64,000 nucleotides of DNA from Bacillota bacterium (GTDB lineage: Bacteria; Bacillota_I; Bacilli_A; RF39; UBA660), in assembly GCA_015059365.1 (NCBI GenBank), contig SVAO01000001.1, positions 175,007 to 239,006 on the forward strand, given 5' to 3'. Shown here piece after piece: positions 1 through 9,065 of this stretch (position 1 is its first letter; each line of letters opens with the position of its first letter). The notes below the pieces were generated by a model that had not been told where the DNA came from, ran no database searches, and saw only the letters and a program-made list of their open reading frames with translations. A program made the position numbers and the translations under genes.

Positions 1-2014
1 GAGCAACAATTAAAACGGTTTTGTCTTTTGTAATTGTCTTTAATTCACAACGAAGTTTTGCGTCTGTTTTAAAATCGAGTGCTGAAAAACTGTCATCAAA
101 TATATATATTTTCGGATTTTTAGCAATAGCTCTTGCGATAGATAATCTTTGCTTTTGTCCACCTGAAACGTTAGAACCACCCTGACTAATTTTATATTTT
201 GTTTTTCCTTTTAATTTATTTACAAATTCTTCTGCTTGAGATATTTTAATAGCTTCTTTGATTTGTTTTTTATTTTCATTATCATTACCATAATTAACAT
301 TACTTTCAATATCTCCAGTAAACAAAATGCCTTTTTGGGGAACAAAGCCAATATGATTTCTTAAATCTTTAATATCAATATCTTTAATATCTTTTCCATC
401 TATTAAAATCATTCCACTAGTTGCATCATAAAATCTAGGAATTAAATTAATTAAAGTTGATTTACCACTTCCTGTCGAACCAATAAAAGCAGTAGTTTCA
501 CCAGGAACAGCTTTAAAACTAATATCAGTAATAACATCATAATCTGCATCTGGATATCTAAATGATACATTTTTAAATTCAACTACTCCATCAATTGTTT
601 TATCAAGTTTTATAGGATTTAAAGCATTATTAATAGAGTCTTTAGTTTCTATTATCTCAACTACACGCTTAGCAGATATACTAGCACGTGGAAGCATAAT
701 AGACATCATTGAAATCATTAGAAAAGCTGATATAATTTGCATAGTGTATTGAATATAGGCCATAATGTGTCCTACCTGCATTGCACCAAGATCTACACCC
801 TTTGCACCTACATAAACAATAACTAAAGAAATAATATTCATAATAAACATCATCGCAGGCATCATAAAACTCATAACTCTTCCAATAAATATATTTGTAT
901 TAGTTAAATCTTTATTGGCAATATCAAATCTTTTTTCTTCGTGACGTTCATTTGCAAATGCTCTAATTACAGGTAGTCCTGTTAGTAATTCACGTGTTAC
1001 TAAATTAACTTTATCAACTAATTTTTGAACAATTTTAAATTTTGGAGTAGCCATTCCGAACAATACAATTACTAATGTCGTTATAGATAAAACAGCTATA
1101 CCAATAATATAAGTCATTGAAGCATTAGTATTTAATGCTTTAATAACTCCACCAACTCCAATGATTGGAGCATAAAAAACTACCCTAAGTAAAAACAATA
1201 TGACAGATTGAACTTGTTGAACATCATTAGTTGTACGAGTTATAAGAGATGCTTGACCAAAAGTTTTTACTTCGTTTTTAGAAAAACCAACTACTTTGGT
1301 AAAAACTTTTTTGCGTAATGTATATCCAAGTCTAGCAGCCATTTTTGAACCAACAAATACAGTAAGTATTCCCACTGACATAGTTGCAAGTGATATTCCT
1401 AACATTATTAACCCAGATTTAATAATATATATATTTTGTAGTTTTGAAACATCAATACCAAGACGAATATATTCGTTTTTAACAAATGTAATAGCAGAAC
1501 TATTTATGATGGTCTCCGGCAGTTGATTGATTTTAGTATTAACTTGATTTAATAACGTTGTTTTTTCTTCTAAACTCATATTTGCTAGCATTACAAATAC
1601 ATCTTGATCATCTGGAACTTCAATAAGGTTAAGACCATTATTAGAGTCAGTATTTAGATATGTAACTACTGTCATCGCTTTCGATAAAATGTTTGATAGT
1701 TCCTTCTTATTCACTTCATTTTTTAGACTATATTTTAACTCTGTAGAATCATTTACAAAACCATCTTCATAAAAACTATTTAAAACATATTCCTTCTCTG
1801 CTTCATCCAAAAATAAAACAATTTTATTCAATGAATTTTCACCAATTTGATTAATTGCAGCATCAGTAATTCCACTTTGTTGAACACCAATATTTACAAT
1901 ATTTGATGTATAATCAGGTAAGGTTAAATCTAAACAAGCTTGTAAGATCAGTAAACCAATAATTACTAATACTGATAAAAACGATTTTTTTAAATATTTT
2001 AAAATTTTAAACAT
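1..2014 (-). CDS. ABC transporter, fused permease/ATP-binding protein (C-terminus off window edge)
   Basis: Open minus-strand frame from ATG at 2012-2014 (MFKILKYFKKSFLSVLVIIGLLIL...) to the window edge; Walker A GSTGSGKST, signature VSGGQKQRLSIARAI, Walker B IYIFDDSFSALD read by hand. Confidence 0.9.
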   Translation of the reverse strand, partial: MFKILKYLKKSFLSVLVIIGLLILQACLDLTLPDYTSNIVNIGVQQSGITDAAINQIGENSLNKIVLFLDEAEKEYVLNSFYEDGFVNDSTELKYSLKNEVNKKELSNILSKAMTVVTYLNTDSNNGLNLIEVPDDQDVFVMLANMSLEEKTTLLNQVNTKINQLPETIINSSAITFVKNEYIRLGIDVSKLQNIYIIKSGLIMLGISLATMSVGILTVFVGSKMAARLGYTLRKKVFTKVVGFSKNEVKTFGQASLITRTTNDVQQVQSVILFLLRVVFYAPIIGVGGVIKALNTNASMTYIIGIAVLSITTLVIVLFGMATPKFKIVQKLVDKVNLVTRELLTGLPVIRAFANERHEEKRFDIANKDLTNTNIFIGRVMSFMMPAMMFIMNIISLVIVYVGAKGVDLGAMQVGHIMAYIQYTMQIISAFLMISMMSIMLPRASISAKRVVEIIETKDSINNALNPIKLDKTIDGVVEFKNVSFRYPDADYDVITDISFKAVPGETTAFIGSTGSGKSTLINLIPRFYDATSGMILIDGKDIKDIDIKDLRNHIGFVPQKGILFTGDIESNVNYGNDNENKKQIKEAIKISQAEEFVNKLKGKTKYKISQGGSNVSGGQKQRLSIARAIAKNPKIYIFDDSFSALDFKTDAKLRCELKTITKDKTVLIVA

Positions 2015-2100
2015 AAATTGCCTCCTTTATATTGTATTCTTATCTAATTATGTATGAAAATAAATTATATGTCAATGTAAAAAGAAGTTAAAAAACTTCT

Positions 2101-2670
2101 TTAACTTATTAATAAATCTCCAATTAAATTTATTAAGGAATATCCTATATCACAAATATAATATCCAAAATCTTTAAATGGATTATTTTTAGCATTACTG
2201 TTATCTATTGTAATTAATATTTGATTTTCAAATTCTAGTATCTCTATCTTAGTATTATAACGTTTATATCTTTTTTCTAATAATTCTAAATCAATATCTT
2301 TTGTATATCCATAGATATATAATTTACTTTTATTTATATACACACTGTCCTTTATAAAAGTTCTTAAAAAACGTCCAATATCTTCAAAATTACAAATAAT
2401 AAAATCTATTTTCTTTTTCTTAAACACTTTCCTAATTTTATTTATAAATATTGTTTTGCCTTTGCCATTTGTTGTTTGTTGGCGTGTTCTTTTTTTTCCA
2501 TTAAAATCTAGACTATAACTATTTTTAATATTAGTATTTTTTTCTAAAACTTGTTCCACAGTAGGAAACTCTAACCCAATAGTTAAAACATTTCCTGATA
2601 TATCTTTACATATTTTTTTTAATTCACTAATCAAAGTCATATTTTCACTTCTTTTCTTTAATAATATCAT
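2101..2670 (-). CDS. hypothetical protein (start probably the internal Met of MTLISELKK)
   Basis: ORF track; overlaps the 3' end of the tcdA-like gene; no recognised domain. Confidence 0.5.
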   Translation of the reverse strand: MILLKKRSENMTLISELKKICKDISGNVLTIGLEFPTVEQVLEKNTNIKNSYSLDFNGKKRTRQQTTNGKGKTIFINKIRKVFKKKKIDFIICNFEDIGRFLRTFIKDSVYINKSKLYIYGYTKDIDLELLEKRYKRYNTKIEILEFENQILITIDNSNAKNNPFKDFGYYICDIGYSLINLIGDLLIS

Positions 2671-3328
2671 TTATAACATAACTTGCACAAATAAGTCCAG
2701 CTGTTCCAGGAACAAATGCATTTGAACCAATGGGTTTAGAAATTTTTAATGGTTGTTCATCACTACAAACTACCATTACTTTGTAATTAATTTTATTATC
2801 AATTACAAATTTTCTTAATATTTTAGCAATAGGATCATAACTAGTCTTTCGTATATCTAAAATTTGAAAACGTGTTGGATCAAATTTATTTCCAGTGCCC
2901 ATACAAGAAATTAACTTTATATTATTATTTTTGCAATTTAAGATTAAATTCTTCTTAACATCTATAGAATCACAAGCATCTATAATATAGTCACTATCTT
3001 TTTCATATAATTCGTTAATATTACTTACATCTATTTTTTTAGAAACTAATTCAACATCACAACTGGGATTAATACTCTTAATTCGTTTATATAAAACTTC
3101 GGTTTTTAATTCTCCTACGTTTTTTTGTTCAGTCATTAGCTGCCTATTTAAATTAGTTATATCTATTGTATCATAATCAACTAGAATTAATTTGCCAATT
3201 CCACTTCTAACTAAAGCTTCAACAGCGTAGCTTCCTACTCCGCCAAGCCCTAATACTAAAACTTTAGCACTTCTGATATCATTAATTTTATCGCCAATCA
3301 TGATTTCTAATCTTGATAGTTGTTCCAC
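2645..3328 (-). CDS. tcdA: tRNA threonylcarbamoyladenosine dehydratase (ThiF/E1-like family, YrvM/TcdA)
   Basis: VLVLGLGGVGSYAVEALVRSGIGKLILVDYDTIDITNLNRQ motif; neighbour of aspS and 6S RNA as in Bacillus yrvM. Confidence 0.88.
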   Translation of the reverse strand: MEQLSRLEIMIGDKINDIRSAKVLVLGLGGVGSYAVEALVRSGIGKLILVDYDTIDITNLNRQLMTEQKNVGELKTEVLYKRIKSINPSCDVELVSKKIDVSNINELYEKDSDYIIDACDSIDVKKNLILNCKNNNIKLISCMGTGNKFDPTRFQILDIRKTSYDPIAKILRKFVIDNKINYKVMVVCSDEQPLKISKPIGSNAFVPGTAGLICASYVINDIIKEKK

Positions 3329-3369
3329 GTTATCACCAAGATTATTATATCAAAAAAAGGTAATAAAAA

Positions 3370-3547
3370 AAAGCCCAAATAATCGGCGTCTTAACGATTA
3401 AAAACCTAGTCTCCCAGGTGGGCATCACATTACTAGTTTTAGGATTCTTGTTTTTAAACAAGCATTCAACACCACTAGCAAATTAGATTCCCAATATCGT
3501 TAATCAGTAGGTTTTTCAAAATGACAAACCATATTATCTAGGCAATT
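3370..3547 (-). ncRNA. ssrS: 6S RNA (bsrA/ssrS-like)
   Basis: Minus-strand transcript with closing stem GCCTAGATAATATGG / CCGATTATTTGGGC, long imperfect duplex, 3' GCCCACCTGGGAGACTAGGTTTTTAATCGTTAAGACG, T-run end; TATAAT just upstream. Sits between aspS and yrvM/tcdA, as B. subtilis bsrA does. Confidence 0.8.
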
Positions 3548-3671
3548 TAATTATATCATATTTGCTGTTTTTTTGAAATGTTTTTGATACTTTTTTTACA
3601 TATCAAATGATATTGCAATTTGAGATTATTTTTTCCATATCTATCCCAAACCTCACGACATAAATTTTAAA

Positions 3672-5411
3672 TTATTTATTTTCTAAATTTAATCCTAATT
3701 CATGTAGTTGTTTTTCATCAACAAATCCAGGGCACTCACACATTAAATCTGAGGCACTAGCTGTTTTAGGGAATGCAATAACATCACGAATATTATCAGT
3801 CCCACTTAATAACATAGTCATACGATCCAACCCTAGTGCAAATCCACCGTGTGGAGGACAGCCATATTTTAACGCATCTACAAAGAATCCAAATTTACTA
3901 TTAATATCTTCTTCAGAAAGTTCTAAAGCTTTAAACATTAATTCTTGAACTTTTTCATTATGAATACGAATAGAACCTCCACCAGTTTCATATCCGTTAA
4001 TAACAATATCATATGCCTTTGAGTAGCAATTAGCTTTATCAGTTAATAATTTATTAACATCTTCATCTTTTGGTGCAGTAAATGGATGATGGCAAGCCAT
4101 AAATCTATTTTCTTCTTCACTCCATTCAAATGAAGGAAAATCAACAACCCAAAGTAGTTTGTAATCATCTTTATTAATTAAATTTAAATCACGAGCTAAT
4201 TTACATCTAAGTGCTCCTAAAGAATTTTTAACTATCTTGTAATCTCCAGATACAATTAATACTAAATCGTTATCTTCAATGTTTAAATTATTTTTTATGT
4301 CATTTATTTCTTCTTCACTTAAAACTTTCACAATGGAACCACTAACTTCTTCATTATATTTTAAATAAGCTAAACCAGAGGCTTTATAAGTTTTTACGTA
4401 ATCAGTTAACTTATCTAAATCTTTTCTCGAATATTTATCAGCAGAGTTTTTAACTACAATAGCATTAATAATTCCATTATTTTCAATGACGTTTTTAAAT
4501 ATTGAAAAATTTGTATTAATAAATATTTTAGTAATATCATTTATTTCCATATCAAATCTTAAGTCAGGTTTATCTGAACCATACTTTTCCATAGCTTCAA
4601 TATATGGCATTCTCATAAGTGGTAATTTGATATCAATTCCTTTTACCTCTTTAAAAATACTTGCTACTAACCCTTCTCCAACAGATATCACATCATCTTC
4701 ATCCACAAACGACATTTCAACATCAATTTGAGTAAATTCTGGTTGTCTGTCTGCTCTTAAATCTTCATCTCTGAAACATTTGGCAATTTGAAAATATCTT
4801 TCAAATCCAGAAACCATTAATAATTGTTTAAATATTTGAGGAGACTGTGGTAAAGCATAAAATTTACCTCTATTTACTCGACTAGGGACTAAATAATCTC
4901 TAGCACCTTCTGGAGTGGATTTACAAAGAATTGGTGTTTCTATTTCTAAAAAATCTAATTCGTTAAAGAATTTTCTAGTGGCATAAGTAATCTTATTTCT
5001 AGTAATGAATTTTTGTTGCAAAGAATCTCTTCTTAAATCTAAATAGCGATACTTTAATCTAGTATCTTCCAATGCTGTTGTTTCATCAGTTATTGCAAAA
5101 GGCACCTCTTTTGAAGTATTAATTAATTCTAAAGATGCTACATCTACCTCAATATCTCCAGTTAACATTTTAGGATTTTTGCTTTCTCTTTCAACAATTT
5201 TCCCTGTTATTTTAATTACATATTCATTCTTTAATTCGCAAGCAACACCATAAAAATCATTTTCTGGTCTAACAACTGCTTGCATTATTCCACTTCTATT
5301 TCTTAAATCAATAAAAATTAATCCACCTAAATTTCTTACTTTGCTTACCCAGCCACTTAAAGAAACTGTTTCTCCAACATTTTTAATATTATAATATTTA
5401 TATTTTTCCAT
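3672..5411 (-). CDS. aspS: aspartyl-tRNA synthetase, copy 1 (discriminating-type signature)
   Basis: Full-length bacterial AspRS (FRDEDLRADRQPEFTQID; GLDRMTMLLSGTDNIRDVIAFPK); N-terminal WVSKVRNLGGLIF. Confidence 0.96.
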   Translation of the reverse strand: MEKYKYYNIKNVGETVSLSGWVSKVRNLGGLIFIDLRNRSGIMQAVVRPENDFYGVACELKNEYVIKITGKIVERESKNPKMLTGDIEVDVASLELINTSKEVPFAITDETTALEDTRLKYRYLDLRRDSLQQKFITRNKITYATRKFFNELDFLEIETPILCKSTPEGARDYLVPSRVNRGKFYALPQSPQIFKQLLMVSGFERYFQIAKCFRDEDLRADRQPEFTQIDVEMSFVDEDDVISVGEGLVASIFKEVKGIDIKLPLMRMPYIEAMEKYGSDKPDLRFDMEINDITKIFINTNFSIFKNVIENNGIINAIVVKNSADKYSRKDLDKLTDYVKTYKASGLAYLKYNEEVSGSIVKVLSEEEINDIKNNLNIEDNDLVLIVSGDYKIVKNSLGALRCKLARDLNLINKDDYKLLWVVDFPSFEWSEEENRFMACHHPFTAPKDEDVNKLLTDKANCYSKAYDIVINGYETGGGSIRIHNEKVQELMFKALELSEEDINSKFGFFVDALKYGCPPHGGFALGLDRMTMLLSGTDNIRDVIAFPKTASASDLMCECPGFVDEKQLHELGLNLENK

Positions 5412-5414
5412 AAC

Positions 5415-5909
5415 TTACCTTCTTTTCACTTTTGAATTCCCATCATAACGATAAACATCATGTTCTGTAAAAATCGGACAATTAAATGGGTCTTCATTAT
5501 TAATTAGCATTATATTAAATAACATTTCATCTTGTGCTTCAGTCATTTTACAATTATTATACAATGGATTTGGAAGTATTATAATTGGTTGTCTAGTATA
5601 TGTATCATGACTATAATATATAAAACCATAAATATGAACTAAAGCCTCAGCAACAGACGAAATTTGAGATAGCGTAAATAATCCTGAAGCTGTAAAATTT
5701 AATTTTCTATATTTGTCACCATTATTTATCATATACTCATTAGCCCACACGTTATGATCTATCTCTTTATTACTATTTCGTAAATTCACTTTATAAAAAT
5801 ATCCATTCGGGTCAATAAAACCATCATATTGTTGAGAAATTAATATATCTTCATATTTATTAAAATCACATTGTTTATTCATGAGAAATATTTTTGTCAA
5901 AGAATTCAA
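5415..5909 (-). CDS. hypothetical protein between hisS and aspS1 (start probably MNKQCDFNKYED)
   Basis: ORF track; lies between hisS and aspS1 in the same operon. Confidence 0.6.
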   Translation of the reverse strand: MNSLTKIFLMNKQCDFNKYEDILISQQYDGFIDPNGYFYKVNLRNSNKEIDHNVWANEYMINNGDKYRKLNFTASGLFTLSQISSVAEALVHIYGFIYYSHDTYTRQPIIILPNPLYNNCKMTEAQDEMLFNIMLINNEDPFNCPIFTEHDVYRYDGNSKVKRR

Positions 5910-7149
5910 TTAAATCTTCTTTATGAATTTTTTGTTCTTCCTTAGTAATGTTGTTTTTTATTGTCAATACATCTGTATTAATTTCTTCTTCACCAATAAT
6001 AATTATATATTTGGCACCTAGTCTTTCAGATTGTTTAAAATTTGATTTTAAATTACGATTTAAATAATCCATATCACAATTAAAACCATTCATTCTTAAT
6101 GTATCTAGCAAATTTATACTGTAATTAGTCTCATTTATAGACATAGGAATTATATATATATCAAGATTATTTTCTTCTACAATATTGATTTTTTCAAAAT
6201 CTAACGCAGTTATTAACCTTTCTAAACCTAAAGCAAATCCAACTCCTGGAGTAGCTGGCCCTCCAATACTAGAAACTAAATTATTATATCTTCCACCAGC
6301 ACCTAATACATTTTGACTGCCAAATCCTTCAACACTTGCTTCTACTTCAAAAACTGTGTGAGTATAATAATCTAAACCTCTTACTATTTTTGGATTTACA
6401 ACAAAATCTATATTCATTGCTTTTAAATATTCTTGAACTTTATTAAAATGTTCTCTACTTGTTTCGTTTAAATAATCAATCATTTTTGGAGCGTTCTCCA
6501 TTATAGGATTTTTAGCGTCAATTTTACAATCTAAAATACGCAATGGATTTTTCTCAAAACGATTTTTACAGTCTTCACACAATTCATTAATATGTGGCTC
6601 AAAATATTCTATCAAAGCTTTACGATAATTTTCTCGTGATTCACTGTCACCTAAACTGTTAATATTAACTTTAATGTTTTTTAAGCCCAACAATTGATAA
6701 AAACGTACAGGAATACTAATCACTTCTGCATCCATCAATGGATTTTCAGTTCCAAACACCTCTACACCAAATTGATAAAACTCACGAAAACGACCTGATT
6801 GTGGACGTTCATAACGATACATTGGACCATAATACCAAGTTTTTACCGGTTGACTAGCACGTCCATACATTTTATTTTCAATAAAACTACGTACTACACC
6901 TGCAGTTCCTTCTGGTCTAAGTGTAACGTTTCTTTCTCCGCGATCAATAAAATCATAAGTTTCTTTAGTTACAATATCACTTGTTTCTCCAACTCCACGG
7001 TGAAATAATTCGCTAGATTCAAAAATAGGAGTTCTAACAAATTCATAATTATATTTCTCCATTAAAACTTGTAATAAATCTTCTAAATATAAAATTTTCT
7101 TCCCATATTCACCAAATACATCATAGGTTCCTTTTGGTTTCTGTATCAT
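5875..7149 (-). CDS. hisS: histidyl-tRNA synthetase
   Basis: Class II signature; KPKGTYDVFGEYGKK; RGLDYYTHTVFEV; GVGFALGLERLI. Confidence 0.96.
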   Translation of the reverse strand: MIQKPKGTYDVFGEYGKKILYLEDLLQVLMEKYNYEFVRTPIFESSELFHRGVGETSDIVTKETYDFIDRGERNVTLRPEGTAGVVRSFIENKMYGRASQPVKTWYYGPMYRYERPQSGRFREFYQFGVEVFGTENPLMDAEVISIPVRFYQLLGLKNIKVNINSLGDSESRENYRKALIEYFEPHINELCEDCKNRFEKNPLRILDCKIDAKNPIMENAPKMIDYLNETSREHFNKVQEYLKAMNIDFVVNPKIVRGLDYYTHTVFEVEASVEGFGSQNVLGAGGRYNNLVSSIGGPATPGVGFALGLERLITALDFEKINIVEENNLDIYIIPMSINETNYSINLLDTLRMNGFNCDMDYLNRNLKSNFKQSERLGAKYIIIIGEEEINTDVLTIKNNITKEEQKIHKEDLIEFFDKNISHE

Positions 7150-7159
7150 AAAAATTCCT

Positions 7160-7357
7160 CCTTATAATAAAATAAGCCTATAATGTAAGGGCGAATAATC
7201 GCGGTACCACCTTACTTTATAGGCTCTAATTCTTAACGCGAATAACGATTATTTAGCGTCTGATGTCTTCTTATAAATAATTTAAAATGTTTGCACCACC
7301 CACATTTTCTCTAATAAATATATTTATAATACTCTTTCAAACAAATAATTAACTTAT
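7160..7357 (-). promoter_or_regulatory. T-box riboswitch leader of hisS-aspS1
   Basis: AAGGTGGTACCGCGATTATTCGCCCTTA antiterminator/T-box core on minus strand, followed by terminator-like pairing, immediately upstream of hisS. Confidence 0.92.
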
Positions 7358-7363
7358 GATTAT

Positions 7364-7392
7364 AGTATATAGTATTTTTATAATTTCGTCAA
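7364..7392 (-). promoter_or_regulatory. sigma-A type promoter for the hisS T-box transcript
   Basis: TTGACG (7387-7392), 17 nt spacer, TATACT (7364-7369), minus strand. Confidence 0.7.
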
Positions 7393-7518
7393 TAAAATAT
7401 ATCTTCAATATCAATTATTTTCTTCTACTTTATACAGATACTTAAGTGATAACTCTTAAAATAAGTGAAATCATTTCTTATATAAGTGGTGCCAATATCA
7501 TTTTTATTCATAAACAAA

Positions 7519-7543
7519 AAGTTATCGTTTTAAACGATAACTT
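7519..7543. terminator. hairpin terminator downstream of the AI-2E transporter region
   Basis: AAGTTATCGTTTTAAACGATAACTT inverted repeat. Confidence 0.6.
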
Positions 7544-7546
7544 AAT

Positions 7547-8620
7547 TTATTTAGTGGTCTTTTTCTTAGTTAACTTGATATCCTCTATTTTATCACTAAT
7601 ATCTTCTTTAAAATATTTGTAAGTAGTTATAATTATAATAGCAACTGGAAGAGATAATACTATTCCAAGAATGCCAAATAAACTCCCGCCAACAAATACA
7701 GATAATATTACTACTAATGGATGCACTTTATTTGTTTTACCATATACTAAAGGATTGATAACATAACCGTCTAATGTAGATAATATAACGAAGGTTATAA
7801 TAGTACGAACAAATAGTGCTGGAGAAATTACAAATGCAGTAATAGCTGCAATACAGTTTGTAATAATACCTCCAAAATAAGGAATAAGACTTGCTAATGC
7901 AGCTAGGAATCCAAGTAATAAAGCATTTGGATGCCCAATTATTAAAAACGCAATAGAATATTCAAAAAGCGTAATCAAGACTATTTTAAAGAAGCCAACT
8001 AAATAATTTTTCATTTCTTCATCTAATAATGCTACATACCTATATACTTTTTTTGATTTTTTACGAAGAAAAGAACCAAATTCATCTCTCACTTTATCCA
8101 TATCAATCAAAATATAGATCGCTGCTGAAAAGGAAATAAGTGCTAAAGTAACATATCCAATCGATGTTCCTATAAAACTTGCTGCTCCATCGGAAACAAT
8201 GACACCAATTTTTTCAATAATTTGATTGAATGATAATGATAAACTTTCTTGTAAATTTCCAAAATTAAGATCAAATTGTAATGAAATTTCTTTAATAAAT
8301 GAAATAATTCCATTAAACAAACTTCCTAATTGTGAAAATAACATTGGTACTGCAATTCCCAGTATTAATCCTAAAACAACTAATACAGTTAGAATAACAA
8401 TAACAATCGCAAAAGCTTTTGGAATATTTCGCTCAATTAAGAATTTCAAATATGGATGTAATACATAAGCTAAAATAAATGCAAAAAATAACGGTGTAAT
8501 TATCTTCAAAATAATGCTAGCAAAACCAAGCCATATTTCACTGGTTTGATACATTAGAAAAATAATTAAAGTTATTATTGCAAAATTTATTAATTTAAAA
8601 TCTAATTTATTTTTTAACAC
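7547..8620 (-). CDS. AI-2E family transporter (YtvI/PerM-like membrane protein)
   Basis: Multiple TM segments; PLFFAFILAYVLHPYLKFLI; LDGYVINPLVYGKTNKVHPLVVILSVFVGGSLFGILG. Confidence 0.85.
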   Translation of the reverse strand: MLKNKLDFKLINFAIITLIIFLMYQTSEIWLGFASIILKIITPLFFAFILAYVLHPYLKFLIERNIPKAFAIVIVILTVLVVLGLILGIAVPMLFSQLGSLFNGIISFIKEISLQFDLNFGNLQESLSLSFNQIIEKIGVIVSDGAASFIGTSIGYVTLALISFSAAIYILIDMDKVRDEFGSFLRKKSKKVYRYVALLDEEMKNYLVGFFKIVLITLFEYSIAFLIIGHPNALLLGFLAALASLIPYFGGIITNCIAAITAFVISPALFVRTIITFVILSTLDGYVINPLVYGKTNKVHPLVVILSVFVGGSLFGILGIVLSLPVAIIIITTYKYFKEDISDKIEDIKLTKKKTTK

Positions 8621-8624
8621 AACA

Positions 8625-9065
8625 TTACCTACTTTCTAATATTATTGTAACTGGGCCATTATTATTAATATTAACCAACATATCTGCTCCAAATATTCCT
8701 GTTTCCACTTTAATGTTGTTAGCTAACAATTTTTCATTAAATAAATTATATAATGGCTCTGCTTCTTTAGATGGTAGTGCTTCTATATAACTAGGCCTAT
8801 TTCCTTTAACTGTATTAGCATACAGCGTAAACTGTGAAATACTTAAAATAGAACCTCCAACATCTAAAATAGATTTATTCATAATACCATTTTCATCATC
8901 GAAAATGCGTAAATTAACTATTTTTTTTACTAAATAATCTATATCATTATCAGTATCACCTTGAGTAAAGCCTACCAATAAAACTAACCCATTATCTATA
9001 CTTCCAACTATTTTGTTATCGACTAAAACTTGCGAAGCTAAACTTCTTTGTACAACTACTTTCAT
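8625..9065 (-). CDS. dtd: D-aminoacyl-tRNA deacylase
   Basis: MKVVVQRSLASQVLVDNK...SILSISQFTLYANTVKGNRPSY...NNGPVTIILES. Confidence 0.95.
   Translation of the reverse strand: MKVVVQRSLASQVLVDNKIVGSIDNGLVLLVGFTQGDTDNDIDYLVKKIVNLRIFDDENGIMNKSILDVGGSILSISQFTLYANTVKGNRPSYIEALPSKEAEPLYNLFNEKLLANNIKVETGIFGADMLVNINNNGPVTIILESR

Noticed and set aside
6799-7008. Plus-strand ORF opposite hisS
   Set aside because: Antisense to conserved hisS coding sequence; chance ORF.
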